A stretch of 64,000 bases of DNA from CALKJU01 sp035326425 (GTDB lineage: Bacteria > Pseudomonadota > Alphaproteobacteria > Geminicoccales > Geminicoccaceae). The DNA lies in contig DAOLFG010000001.1 of the NCBI GenBank assembly GCA_035326425.1, forward strand, positions 62,001 to 126,000. Direction: 5' to 3'. Of this stretch, positions 10,848 to 18,900 are shown piece after piece; positions within the stretch are counted from its first letter, which is position 1, and every line of letters starts with the position of its first letter. The notes beneath the pieces were generated by a model, which did no database searches, had not been told where the DNA came from, and saw only the letters and a program-made list of their open reading frames with translations. Made by a program: the position numbers and the translations under genes.

Positions 10848-10873
10848 GCGGGCCGGGAAGACCCCCGGCCCGC
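10848..10873. terminator. Bidirectional hairpin between guaD and the RTX gene
   Basis: A 10-bp perfect stem (10848-10857 with 10864-10873, G/C only) with a 6-base loop in the 99-bp gap between two convergent genes. It lacks a clear T-run on either strand. The position fits a shared terminator. Confidence 0.55.
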
Positions 10874-10889
10874 CCGGCCGGCGGTGAAA

Positions 10890-11747
10890 TCAGAGGATGA
10901 AGTCGACCGAGGTCAGGCTGCCGCCGCCCACCTGGATCAGGATCTGCGCCTCGACGGCCGCATCGTTGTCGGTGTTGAACTCGACGATCCGCTGCGTCAG
11001 GTTGGCCGGATTCTGCGAGATGCGGATCTGTCCGGCCGCCGTGAACGAGGCGCCGGCGGCGATGAAGGCCGCCGAGAACGCGTCGTTGGTGCCGGCGCCA
11101 TTGCTGGTGTTGGCGTCGATCGTCGACACGTCGATCAGGTCCTCGTTGAACAGCAGGTCGCCGAAGTTGGTGATCACGTCACGGCTGGCGCCGAGGCCCA
11201 TCTCGGCCGTCGAATCGAAGTCGTAGACATCGTTGCCGGTGCCGCCGCTCAGGCTGTCGGTGCCGGTGCCGCCATCGACGAAATCGTTGCCGCTGCCCCC
11301 GTAGAGCGTGTCGTTGCCGGCGCCGCCGTACAGGTCGTCGTTGCCATTGCCCGCCGACAGATAGTCGTTCTCGCTGCCTCCGAAGAGCTCGTCGTTGCCG
11401 TTGCCACCGTAGAGATCGTCGTCGCCGAAACTGCTGGTCAGGTAGTCGTTGCCCTCGCCGCCATCGAGCTCGTCGTTGCCGATGCCGCCGTAGAGGCTGT
11501 CATTGCCATCGCTGCCGTCGATGATGTCGTTGCCGGTGCCGCCGTCCATCACGTCGTTGCCGATACCGCCGTCGATGCCGTCGTTGCCGGTGCCGCCATA
11601 CAGACTGTCATTGCCGCTGCCGCCGGCCAGGCCGTCATTGCCGGTGCCGCCGTAAAGCGTGTCGTTGCCACCGAAGCCCAGCATGGCGTCGTCGCTTGCG
11701 CTGCCGGTGATCGAGTTGTTGCCGGAAGTGCCCAGATAAAGCGCCAT
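10890..11747 (-). CDS. RTX-repeat calcium-binding protein, probably type I secreted
   Basis: 285 residues. After a short N-terminus (MALYLGTSGNNSITG), about 14 GGxGNDxL-type nonapeptide repeats run to roughly residue 170 and would form a calcium-binding beta-roll. The C-terminal 110 residues lack repeats and resemble the serralysin-type end that carries the uncleaved type I secretion signal. No enzymatic domain is visible, and no ABC/MFP/TolC export genes lie nearby. The start at 11747 is chosen because GAGGGAA precedes it at good spacing. An in-frame ATG at 11765 and a longer frame to 11915 are less likely. Two Crp/Fnr-type palindromes lie upstream. Role unknown: surface or matrix protein is a guess. 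Confidence 0.8.
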   Translation of the reverse strand: MALYLGTSGNNSITGSASDDAMLGFGGNDTLYGGTGNDGLAGGSGNDSLYGGTGNDGIDGGIGNDVMDGGTGNDIIDGSDGNDSLYGGIGNDELDGGEGNDYLTSSFGDDDLYGGNGNDELFGGSENDYLSAGNGNDDLYGGAGNDTLYGGSGNDFVDGGTGTDSLSGGTGNDVYDFDSTAEMGLGASRDVITNFGDLLFNEDLIDVSTIDANTSNGAGTNDAFSAAFIAAGASFTAAGQIRISQNPANLTQRIVEFNTDNDAAVEAQILIQVGGGSLTSVDFIL

Positions 11748-11837
11748 TTCGATTTCCCTCGTCATGAGCGCGGCGCCTCGTCGGCGCCGCACAAGGTTCA
11801 CGAACTGGCTTGCCCGGATTTTATTGTATGCAGACGG

Positions 11838-11851
11838 TTGATGATGATCAC
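11838..11851. promoter_or_regulatory. FNR-like half-palindrome upstream of the RTX gene
   Basis: TTGAT-GATG-ATCAC, one mismatch from the FNR consensus TTGAT-N4-ATCAA, 91 bp upstream of the RTX start. Inferred binding site for a Crp/Fnr-family regulator. It is AT-richer than its surroundings. Confidence 0.4.
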
Positions 11852-11926
11852 CATCTGCTTGAGTGGCCTCGTCGGCCATGTCGATTCTATTACAACAACA
11901 CGCTTTTTGCGGCAATACGGCCGCCG

Positions 11927-11940
11927 GTGATCTATATCAC
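11927..11940. promoter_or_regulatory. Perfect Crp/Fnr-type palindrome
   Basis: GTGAT-CTAT-ATCAC is a perfect 5-4-5 inverted repeat with the symmetry and core of Crp/Fnr operators. It lies about 180 bp upstream of the RTX start and 89 bp from the FNR-like site at 11838. A Crp/Fnr regulator is encoded 4 kb away at 16007-16705, but its recognition helix differs from classical CRP and FNR, so pairing them is speculative. Confidence 0.5.
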
Positions 11941-11962
11941 TTTCAGGTCGAGGTCATATACA

Positions 11963-11993
11963 CCACTCGATCACAGCTATTTCTATCGAGTGG
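11963..11993 (-). terminator. Stem-loop after the importer/GST operon
   Basis: A perfect 9-bp inverted repeat (11963-11971 with 11985-11993) and 13-base loop, just downstream of the GST stop on the minus strand. It has no T-run, so it could instead be an operator in the RTX upstream region. Confidence 0.4.
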
Positions 11994-12010
11994 ACGAGAA
12001 GAGATTGCAG

Positions 12011-12640
12011 CTAGCCACCGGCGAGCCGCTCCTCGGCACCCGGGGCACCGGCCTGGAATGCCGGCATGGCCTCGCAGGTGACGGCAAGGCGCCCGAGCGC
12101 CGGCCAGCGGCCCGCGGCGGCGTCCGGCACCGCGGCGCAAACGAAGCCGAACATGCAGGCGGCAGTGATGTCGGCCTGGGAGAACCGCTCGCCCAGCGTC
12201 CAGGGCCTGCCGATCATCGCGTCGAGGCCGGCGAGCGCCGCCTCGAGCTGGCCGCGATACCTCGCCACCACCGGCTCGTGGACCTTCTCGGCCGGCCGAA
12301 GGGCATGCTCGTAGAGGATGTCCTTGGCCTTGTCGCAGGCGGTGGCGGCGAGGCCGATGGCCTGCCAGCACTGCCGGCGCCGGATGCCACCCGGCGGGAT
12401 CAGCGCCCGCTCCGGCCCGACCTCGCCGTCCAGCCAGTCGAGGATGGCGTTGCTGTCGGTGAGCGCGGTGCCGTCGTCGAGGATCAGCGCCGGGATGCGC
12501 AGCGTCGGGTTGATGCGGCGCATGGCGTCGATGTCGCGGAAGGTCGAGAGCGGCGCCCGCTCGAAGGGCACCTCGAGCTGGTGCAGCGACACCGCCACGC
12601 GGCGGACATAGGGGCTGTCGTACTGGCCGACGAGGATCAT
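12011..12640 (-). CDS. Glutathione S-transferase family protein
   Basis: 209 residues with an N-terminal thioredoxin-like domain (MILVGQYDSPYVRRVAVSLHQL), the cis-proline region TLRIPALILDDG and the DSNAILDWLD glutathione-binding loop. An all-helical C-terminal domain follows. Ser9 in YDSPYVRR sits where serine-type bacterial GSTs have their catalytic residue. The ATG at 12640 overlaps the stop of the upstream permease (ATGA) and follows AAGGG inside that gene, so it is the last cistron of the sugar-importer operon. Substrate is unknown. A GST at the position where importer operons usually carry an ATPase or catabolic enzyme is unusual. Confidence 0.88.
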   Translation of the reverse strand: MILVGQYDSPYVRRVAVSLHQLEVPFERAPLSTFRDIDAMRRINPTLRIPALILDDGTALTDSNAILDWLDGEVGPERALIPPGGIRRRQCWQAIGLAATACDKAKDILYEHALRPAEKVHEPVVARYRGQLEAALAGLDAMIGRPWTLGERFSQADITAACMFGFVCAAVPDAAAGRWPALGRLAVTCEAMPAFQAGAPGAEERLAGG

Positions 12641-13449
12641 CCCTTGACCGCTCCGAGCGACAGGCCGCGCACGAGATAGCGCTGCGCCAGCGCCACGACG
12701 AAGAACACCGGCAGGCAGGCGATCAGCGACAGGGCGCCGATCCGGCCCCACTGGGTGAACTGCGGATTGAAGTAGCCGGCCATGATCACCGGGTAGGTCG
12801 CCACCTGGGTGCGGGTCAGCACCAGCGCCATGATGAACTCGTTCCAGGCGAAGACGAAGGTGAACACCGCCGTGGCGAAGAAGCCGGTGCGCACCACCGG
12901 GAAGACGATGCGGAACAGCATCTGCGGCCGCGTGCAGCCGTCGACCAGCGCCGCCTCCTCCAGCTCGCGCGGCACGTCCTCGATGTAGCCGCGCATCATC
13001 CAGATGACGTAGGGCAGGTTGAAGGCGGTATAGAGCAGGATCAGGCCGAGATAGGTGTCGACCAGCCCGGCCCAGGCGAACAGGATGAACACCGGGAAGA
13101 CGATGGCGATCGGCGGGATCAGCCGCTGGCTGATGATCCACATCGCCAGGTGCTCGCCACCGGTGCGGAAGCGGGCGAGGCTGTAGGCGGCCATGGTGCC
13201 GAACAGCATGGCCACGGCGGTGCTGCAGCCGGCGATCACCAGACTGTTGACCACGCCCTTCCAGTCGTCGTCGCGCCAGATCTGCGTCCAGGCGTTGAGC
13301 GCCAGACCCTGCGGCCACCACACCGGCGGCGAGGCGAAGATCTCCTCGGGCGTCTTGAAGGCGCAGATGAACAGCCAGTAGATCGGGAACAAGAAGACCA
13401 GCGTCACCGCGGTCATCAGAAGGTAGCGCAGGGCGGTGCGCGGGCTCAT
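12637..13449 (-). CDS. Carbohydrate ABC importer permease, MalG type
   Basis: 270-residue inner-membrane permease of the CUT1 family. It has six predicted helices starting at LLMTAVTLVFLFPIYWLFICAF. The EAA loop (ELEEAALVDGCTRPQMLFRIVFPVV) contacts the ATPase. The ATG at 13449 overlaps the upstream MalF-type gene by 4 bp, and its own stop overlaps the GST gene by 4 bp. It forms the translocation pore with the MalF-type partner. The solute is not predictable from sequence; sugars, polyols and glycerol-phosphates are all used by relatives. Confidence 0.9.
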   Translation of the reverse strand: MSPRTALRYLLMTAVTLVFLFPIYWLFICAFKTPEEIFASPPVWWPQGLALNAWTQIWRDDDWKGVVNSLVIAGCSTAVAMLFGTMAAYSLARFRTGGEHLAMWIISQRLIPPIAIVFPVFILFAWAGLVDTYLGLILLYTAFNLPYVIWMMRGYIEDVPRELEEAALVDGCTRPQMLFRIVFPVVRTGFFATAVFTFVFAWNEFIMALVLTRTQVATYPVIMAGYFNPQFTQWGRIGALSLIACLPVFFVVALAQRYLVRGLSLGAVKG

Positions 13450-14381
13450 CGGGTGAGCCCGGTCCGGCGCAGCAGCACCATCATCAGCGCCGACAAGGTC
13501 AGGATGACGGCGAAGGCGATGGCGGCGGTGTAGCTGATGTCGAAGCGCTCGAAGCCGGCGATGTACATGTAGATCGACAGGGTCTCGGTCATGCTGCCCG
13601 GCCCGCCGCGGGTCAGCGCGTAGACGATATCGAAGAGGCGCACCAGATCGAGCCCGCGGATGGTCAGCGCCACCAGGATCACCGGCCTGATCAGCGGGAT
13701 CATGATGCGGGTGAAGACCTGCACGCCGCTGGCACCGTCGAGCTGGGCGGCCTCGACCAGCGAGCGGTCGATGTTGGTCAGCCCGGCCAGCAGCACCAGG
13801 AACATGAACGGTGTCCACTGCCAGATCTCGCAGGCGAGGATGGCGCCGAACACCACGACGGGATTGTCGTTGAGCAGCCAGAGGATCTCGACCCTGTGGC
13901 CGGCGAGCCAGGACAGCACCTGGTTGATGGGACCGAAGATGTTGTCGAACATCAGTCGCCACATCGCCCCGCCGACGAAGGGGGCGATCACCGAGGGCAG
14001 GATCAGCAGGGCCACGAAGATCTGCCGGCCCGGCAGCGGATTGAGGAACAGCCGCGCCAGCAGCAGCCCCAGCAGCAGCTCGATCGGCAGGGCCACGGCG
14101 GTGAAGACGGCGGTGTTGACGAGCGCGTCCCAGAAGCGGCCGTCGGACACCAGTCGCTCATAGTTGAGCAGGCCGTGGAACGAGGTATCGGTGACGCGGC
14201 GGTTGATGCGCTGGAAGCTGGCGACCAGCGAGTAGACGAAGGGGAAGAGGCCGACCAGCAGCAGCATGAACACCGCAGGTGCGACGATCAGCCAGCGGAA
14301 CCAGCGGTCGGCCAGCAGGGAGAGGGTCGAGGGATCCCGTCGGTCCCTCGACCATCCGTCCCGGATCGCGGCGTCCGTCAT
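13446..14381 (-). CDS. Carbohydrate ABC importer permease, MalF type
   Basis: 311-residue CUT1 permease. A hydrophilic N-terminus (MTDAAIRDGWSRDRRDPSTLS) is followed by six helices, beginning with FRWLIVAPAVFMLLLVGLFPFVYSL. The EAA loop is LVEAAQLDGASGVQVFTRIMIPLI. It lies 24 bp downstream of the binding-protein gene and overlaps the MalG-type gene by 4 bp. No MalK/UgpC-type ATPase is encoded in this operon, so the importer probably uses a shared ATPase from elsewhere in the genome. Confidence 0.9.
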   Translation of the reverse strand: MTDAAIRDGWSRDRRDPSTLSLLADRWFRWLIVAPAVFMLLLVGLFPFVYSLVASFQRINRRVTDTSFHGLLNYERLVSDGRFWDALVNTAVFTAVALPIELLLGLLLARLFLNPLPGRQIFVALLILPSVIAPFVGGAMWRLMFDNIFGPINQVLSWLAGHRVEILWLLNDNPVVVFGAILACEIWQWTPFMFLVLLAGLTNIDRSLVEAAQLDGASGVQVFTRIMIPLIRPVILVALTIRGLDLVRLFDIVYALTRGGPGSMTETLSIYMYIAGFERFDISYTAAIAFAVILTLSALMMVLLRRTGLTR

Positions 14382-14405
14382 GCGGGCGAACGCCCTCGAC
14401 CTCGA

Positions 14406-15845
14406 TCAGCCCGGATAGGCGTTGGGCTTGGCGGCCCAGGCGGCATAGGCCGCCTTCTGGTCCTCCACGCCGATCTCCTCGGTGAGCTGGTCCCACTCCC
14501 CGGCGGCCTTGTCGAGGGCGGCCTTGGCGTCGCCGCCGGCGAGGGCAGCGGTGCAGGCCCGGCTCAACGAGTCCTCGTAGGAGAAGGTCTCGATGATCGA
14601 GAGATCGAGCAGGCCCTTCTCGCCGCCCTCGCGCAGGGTGTCGAGATAGTTGCCGGCATTGGGCCACAGCTTGCGGTAGTCCGGGCTCTCGTAGTGGGCG
14701 ATGCGGAACGGGTCGCGCAGGGCGTAGGGCTGCTGCACCCGGACGGCGCTGATCTCCTTGCTGTTCAGCCACTGGGCGAACAAGTAGGCGGCCTCCTTGT
14801 GCTTGCTGCCCGAGGCGACGCACAGGTCGAAGCCGGCGGCGAGCTCGGGCCGGCCGCCGGGCGGCAGCGCATAGCTGACGAGACCCTTCACCTTCGACTT
14901 CGGCACCCACTCGAACTCCTTCAGATCCATGCCATAGCCCTCGGACCAACGGCCCGGCGGCGGCCACCACATGGTCATGGCGAGGTTGCCGGCGAGCCAA
15001 GCCGACAGGACCTCGATCGGCCCCCAGGCGCCGGCACCCGCCGGCATGTTGTCGAGCTGGCGCTGCATGTCCTTCAGCACCGAGACGCCGATGTCGCCGT
15101 TGATCGCGGCCTTCATGGTGTCGGGATCGAAGAACCGGCCGCCGGCGGTGCGGTACCTCATCTCGTAGATGAAGTGGACGAGGCCCGCCGCCTGGATCAG
15201 CGCCGAGCCGTTGCCGCCCTGGGGCTTCAGCTTCTCGTTGAAGAACTGCGAGACCTGGTAGAACTGGTCCCAGTCCTTCGGCGGCGCCAGATCCCAGCCG
15301 TACTTGGCCTTGAAGGCCTGCTGGTTGGCGGCGTCGCCGAACAGGTCGGTGCGGTAGTAGAGGATCAGCACGTCGCCGTCGTCCGGCAGGCCGTAGACCT
15401 TGCCGTCATAGATTCCCTGGCCGGCATAGGCCGGGGCGATGTCGTCCATCTCGGCGCGGTAGCCGTGCTTCTCGATGAACGGATCGAGCAGCTCGACCGC
15501 GCCGGCCTGGACGAGATCCGGCAGCCATTGCGGCATGACGTTGAGCAGGTCGTAGGCGCCGGTGCCGGCGCGGTGCTCGGCGATGGTCTTGGTGAACATC
15601 TCGTTCGGGGCCATCTCGACCACTTGGATCTTGATGCCCGTCAGCTTCTCCCACAGCGGCCCCGAATAGATCTTGAGATCCATCGGCTGCAGCCCGGCCT
15701 CGCAGGTGACGTTCAACGTGGTGCCGGAATACTGCTTGGCGGCCTCGGCCGCGGTCTGCGCCGCATCGGCGCGCGCCGCCCGGCCGAACGTGGCAGCGGC
15801 ACCGGCGCCGAGCATCAGGGCATGGAAATGCCTGCGCTTGAGCAT
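14406..15845 (-). CDS. Carbohydrate ABC importer extracellular solute-binding protein
   Basis: 479-residue family 1 binding protein (MalE/UgpB superfamily). The signal peptide MLKRRHFHALMLGAGAAATFGRAARADA is positively charged with a short hydrophobic core. The mature chain has LNVTCEAGLQPMDLKIYSGPLWEKLTGIKIQVVEM, then the alternating lobes typical of this family. ATG 15845 follows GGGAGGC at good spacing and is preferred over an in-frame ATG at 15863. It is the first gene of a minus-strand operon with two permeases and a GST. Its start faces a 160-bp region that should contain the promoter. Confidence 0.88.
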   Translation of the reverse strand: MLKRRHFHALMLGAGAAATFGRAARADAAQTAAEAAKQYSGTTLNVTCEAGLQPMDLKIYSGPLWEKLTGIKIQVVEMAPNEMFTKTIAEHRAGTGAYDLLNVMPQWLPDLVQAGAVELLDPFIEKHGYRAEMDDIAPAYAGQGIYDGKVYGLPDDGDVLILYYRTDLFGDAANQQAFKAKYGWDLAPPKDWDQFYQVSQFFNEKLKPQGGNGSALIQAAGLVHFIYEMRYRTAGGRFFDPDTMKAAINGDIGVSVLKDMQRQLDNMPAGAGAWGPIEVLSAWLAGNLAMTMWWPPPGRWSEGYGMDLKEFEWVPKSKVKGLVSYALPPGGRPELAAGFDLCVASGSKHKEAAYLFAQWLNSKEISAVRVQQPYALRDPFRIAHYESPDYRKLWPNAGNYLDTLREGGEKGLLDLSIIETFSYEDSLSRACTAALAGGDAKAALDKAAGEWDQLTEEIGVEDQKAAYAAWAAKPNAYPG

Positions 15846-16006
15846 GAAAGCCTCCCTCGCCACCCGTTCATGCCGGCGGCGTCATAGAGTCATCCTAGTC
15901 GAGCGAAGGGCGTTGTGAAGGGGTGGTGGTCCGACAGGTCGAAAGCGGCATCACCATACGGCGGGCGCTGCGCCGAGGCGCCAGGGCCTCGCCGAACCTC
16001 ACAGCC

Positions 16007-16705
16007 TCACATGCGCGCAAGCCTCTCCAGCCTGTCCTGATCCCGCACCACGATTCGCCCGTACTGCTGGCTGAGGATCCCTCGCGCTTCCCAGCTCTTC
16101 AGGATCTGATTGACACGCTGGCGCGTCGAGCCGATGAGCTGCGCCAGCGTCTCCTGCGGCAGGTGAAGCTCGATCCTCAGCCCTTCCGAACCGGCGACGC
16201 CATAAGGGCCGGTCAACATCAGGAGGCGGCTGGCCAGGCGCTGCTCCAGTGACTGGGCCGAGTATTGTTCGAGCGCCATCAGGAGGATACGCAGCCGCTG
16301 CGCTTCGAGCCGACACATGGCTCGGCTGAACTGCGGATGGATGGCCAACAACTCCTCGAAATCGGCCGGCCGAAGCTGCAACAGGACGGCCGGGCCGTGT
16401 GCGTCGGCGTCGTGTGCCCGCGGCAGCCCGTCGAGCATGGGGATTTCACCAAACCAGCTGCCCGGACCGTAGAAATCCAGAACCGTCTCACGCCCTTCCG
16501 CTGAGATGCCGCTCACCCGCACCGAGCCCTCGATCACGCCGAACATCCCGTCGCCCTCGGAGCCTCGGGCATAGACCCGCTCGCCCGAGGCGAAACTCCG
16601 CCGTTGCGTGCGTGCCAGCACATCGTTCCTGATCGCTGCCGGCAGGCTGTCGAACCAGCCGTAGGACATGAGCACGATCCGATGCAGGGGCGGGATCGAA
16701 TCCAA
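16007..16705 (-). CDS. Crp/Fnr-family transcriptional regulator
   Basis: 232 residues. The N-terminal cyclic-nucleotide-binding-like beta-roll runs roughly 20-130 (RSFASGERVYARGSEGDGMFGVIEG, SWFGEIPMLDG). A dimerisation helix follows, then a winged helix-turn-helix near 175-225 with recognition segment IGSTRQRVNQILKSW. There is no N-terminal cysteine cluster, so it is not an oxygen-sensing FNR. It also lacks the SRE(T)V recognition triplet of CRP, so its operator may differ from TGTGA or TTGAT. The effector is unknown. It is monocistronic and divergent from the sulfatase island. It could act on the sulfatase leader repeats or the RTX promoter, but neither is shown. Confidence 0.9.
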   Translation of the reverse strand: MDSIPPLHRIVLMSYGWFDSLPAAIRNDVLARTQRRSFASGERVYARGSEGDGMFGVIEGSVRVSGISAEGRETVLDFYGPGSWFGEIPMLDGLPRAHDADAHGPAVLLQLRPADFEELLAIHPQFSRAMCRLEAQRLRILLMALEQYSAQSLEQRLASRLLMLTGPYGVAGSEGLRIELHLPQETLAQLIGSTRQRVNQILKSWEARGILSQQYGRIVVRDQDRLERLARM

Positions 16706-17079
16706 GACGATTTCTCCTTTCGAGCACGGATCGAGGCACCGCGCCGGCTGGCGGCAGCTCTTGCACGATCGTCATTCGGCGGCTCCGCGAGACGACGGCG
16801 CCGCAAGGCCCCGGATCGGAAAGCCCTCATCCATGGGGACCGATCGAGCCCCGACCAAGTCCCCCATGACCATGTGCAAATCGGCGACAGATTGCATGAT
16901 GGTCAGCGCCACTCTCGGTCGATCACCGACGACATACCCCCGCACCACACGACTGAGAAGCGGAACAGGGCCTTGATGATCTCACGGAATGTACGAATGC
17001 ACGAACAAGTGTCGCGCATTTGCTTCTTCTGCAAACGAGCGCGATGCAAGCTGGCCCTGTTCCGAGCGTAGTGTCCTGG
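16706..17079. other. Non-coding gap between the Crp/Fnr gene and the sulfatase leader
   Basis: No convincing gene. The 370 bases are lower in GC than the flanks, especially 16960-17040. Short frames on both strands have no family resemblance. They must hold the promoter of the Crp/Fnr gene (leftward) and probably that of the sulfatase block (rightward). I see no clear sigma-70 boxes. Confidence 0.5.
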
Positions 17080-17190
17080 CCGCTGCACTGTTCGGCGTTT
17101 GGCGGCGACAGTGCAGCGGTAGACGGCAAGAAGACATCGACGGGCTATTCGCTCGGATCGAGACGGGGAGAGCTGTGCCAGGAATCCGGC
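17080..17190 (+). repeat. Leader repeat copy A with 11-bp perfect inverted repeat
   Basis: Starts with CCGCTGCACTG (17080-17090), whose exact reverse complement follows at 17109-17119 after 18 bases. Then comes a segment around 17130-17185 clearly related to copy B at 18901-19000. Both copies end in a ribosome-binding site and a GTG. This copy is upstream of the first arylsulfatase. The palindrome looks like an operator or an RNA stem-loop. Confidence 0.7.
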
Positions 17191-17228
17191 TCACGCGCAG
17201 ACTGAGTTCACGACAGGGATATCCGTAA
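17175..17228 (+). CDS. Possible 17-codon leader peptide coupled to the arylsulfatase
   Basis: GTG 17175 follows GGGGAG and opens 17 codons (predicted VPGIRLTRRLSSRQGYP). Its TAA shares one base with the sulfatase ATG (TAATG). The matching GTG in copy B is the likely start of the next gene, whose first codons (VSGKQ) resemble these. Either this is a real coupling peptide or it is the remnant of a former gene start carried with the duplicated leader. Confidence 0.35.
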   Translation: MPGIRLTRRLSSRQGYP

Positions 17229-18886
17229 TGAAACGGAGACTTCTTCTCAGTGTCGCAACGGTGGCGTTTGCCGCTATTCTCGGCACCTCGACTCTTGCAC
17301 AAGTCGTCACATCGAGCGATGCCCCACCGCCGCCAAGATCACCGGACAATCCGCTTGTCGTCCGCAGCGAGCAAGCCGTCGAGTGGATGGAGCCGTCAAT
17401 TCCGCGGCCGGAACAGGAAAGGACGGCAGCCGACAAGCTTGCGGCATTCGAGCAGCGGACGGGCCGCAAACCCAACATTCTCCTGCTCCTGGTTGACGAT
17501 CTGGGGTGGGGCGACGTCGGCGCATTTGGCGGCGGCGTGGCCCTGGGCGGGGCAACTCCCAACATCGATGCCCTCGCCGCAAACGGGCTCAAGCTCACTT
17601 CCACATACGCTCAGCCCACATGCACGCCCACCCGCTCGGCGCTGATCACGGGCAGGCTCCCGGTACGCACCGGCCTCACTCGCCCGATACTCGCGACCGA
17701 GAAGTTCCCCGTGAATCCCTGGGCGGACGAGCACTCGCTGGCTGAACTCCTCTCCGGCGTCGGCTACCGGACGGCGTTGGCTGGAAAATGGCATGTCGGT
17801 GAAGCCGAAGGCATGCTCCCGCACGAGGTCGGATTCGACGAGTTCTTCGGCATTGGCTCAGTGGAGTCGTTCCTCAGCCTGCCGCTCCCGCGTCGGGAGA
17901 TGACAACGCCGGAGTTCCTGAACGACACCTCCCGCGTCAACGACTACTACAATAGCGGTGCGATCTTCGACCTCATCCACGGCAAAAAGGGACAAGGTCA
18001 GAATTTCGCACGTGTGAAGCCACTGAGGACGGCAGCCGCCCTGGGGGAGCTGGATCAGGATATCGCTCAATTCTCGATCGACTTCATCAAGAGCGCAGCT
18101 GCCGAGAACCGGCCGTTCTTTCTCAACCACTCCTTCGTGAAGGTTCACTACGACAATATCCCTGCCGCAGGCTTTGCAGGGACAAGCGTCGCAAAGACAC
18201 ACTACCGGGATGCGGTCGTCGAGGTCGACCATATTGTCGGCCGGCTGGTTGCGGCGTTGAGGGAGGCGGACCAACTCGACAACACCTTCATCTTTTTCAC
18301 GTCGGACAACGGCCCCGAGCTGGATTCATGGCCGGACAACGGCGCCACACCCTTTCGATCCGGCAAAGGCACGACTTGGGAGGGTGGTGTGCGCGTGCCG
18401 GGCATCGCCGCGTGGAATGGCATGATCAAGCCTGAGCAGGTCAGCGACGGCATGTTCGACCTGACGGACTTCCACGTTACTGCCCTGGCATTCGCGGGCG
18501 CGCTCGACAAGCAGCCGAGCGACAAATATGTCGACGGCATTGACCAGAGTTCGTTCCTGCTTGCCGACGGCGGGCAGACGAAGCGACATACGACGTTCTT
18601 TTGGATTCAAGATGATTTCTCGGCCATGCGCCTTGGCGAGTTCAAATTCTATTTCAAGCCGGTGCTCACTCCGCAACCCATGACCGGCGTCGGCGGGGCG
18701 CAGGTGATACAGACCGGTACGACACCTTGGGCCTTCAACCTCTACGTTGATCCGCAAGAGCAGAAAATCGGCACCAACTATCACTACGACTTCGCGTTTG
18801 AGCCCGGGGTCGCGGAGTCGAGTCGCCACCTCGCAACCTTCGCGAAGTACCCGAGGAAGAACTTGGGGCTGACGGCAGGCAGGTAG
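17228..18886 (+). CDS. Exported arylsulfatase (formylglycine sulfatase)
   Basis: 552 residues. The signal peptide MKRRLLLSVATVAFAAILGTSTLA ends near residue 24, so it is periplasmic or secreted. The sulfatase fold begins with PNILLLLVDDLGWGD, where Asp90 and Asp91 bind calcium. The nucleophile motif is C132-T-P-T-R, which a formylglycine-generating enzyme would convert. GKWHVGE and SDNGPE are further active-site blocks. It hydrolyses sulfate esters of unknown substrate. Codon use differs from neighbours, with many A/T-ending codons (AAA, CTT, GCA, TCA), suggesting recent acquisition. It starts at the ATG overlapping the leader-peptide stop. No formylglycine-generating enzyme or anSME gene is in the window. 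Confidence 0.92.
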   Translation: MKRRLLLSVATVAFAAILGTSTLAQVVTSSDAPPPPRSPDNPLVVRSEQAVEWMEPSIPRPEQERTAADKLAAFEQRTGRKPNILLLLVDDLGWGDVGAFGGGVALGGATPNIDALAANGLKLTSTYAQPTCTPTRSALITGRLPVRTGLTRPILATEKFPVNPWADEHSLAELLSGVGYRTALAGKWHVGEAEGMLPHEVGFDEFFGIGSVESFLSLPLPRREMTTPEFLNDTSRVNDYYNSGAIFDLIHGKKGQGQNFARVKPLRTAAALGELDQDIAQFSIDFIKSAAAENRPFFLNHSFVKVHYDNIPAAGFAGTSVAKTHYRDAVVEVDHIVGRLVAALREADQLDNTFIFFTSDNGPELDSWPDNGATPFRSGKGTTWEGGVRVPGIAAWNGMIKPEQVSDGMFDLTDFHVTALAFAGALDKQPSDKYVDGIDQSSFLLADGGQTKRHTTFFWIQDDFSAMRLGEFKFYFKPVLTPQPMTGVGGAQVIQTGTTPWAFNLYVDPQEQKIGTNYHYDFAFEPGVAESSRHLATFAKYPRKNLGLTAGR

Positions 18887-18900
18887 CGAAGGAAGTCATT

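Noticed and set aside
16007..16705. Calling the Crp/Fnr regulator an FNR oxygen sensor
   Set aside because: The N-terminal cysteine ligands for a 4Fe-4S cluster are absent.
16903..17129. Cysteine-containing short minus-strand frames upstream of the sulfatase
   Set aside because: No ribosome-binding site, no family resemblance, and they overlap the leader repeat.
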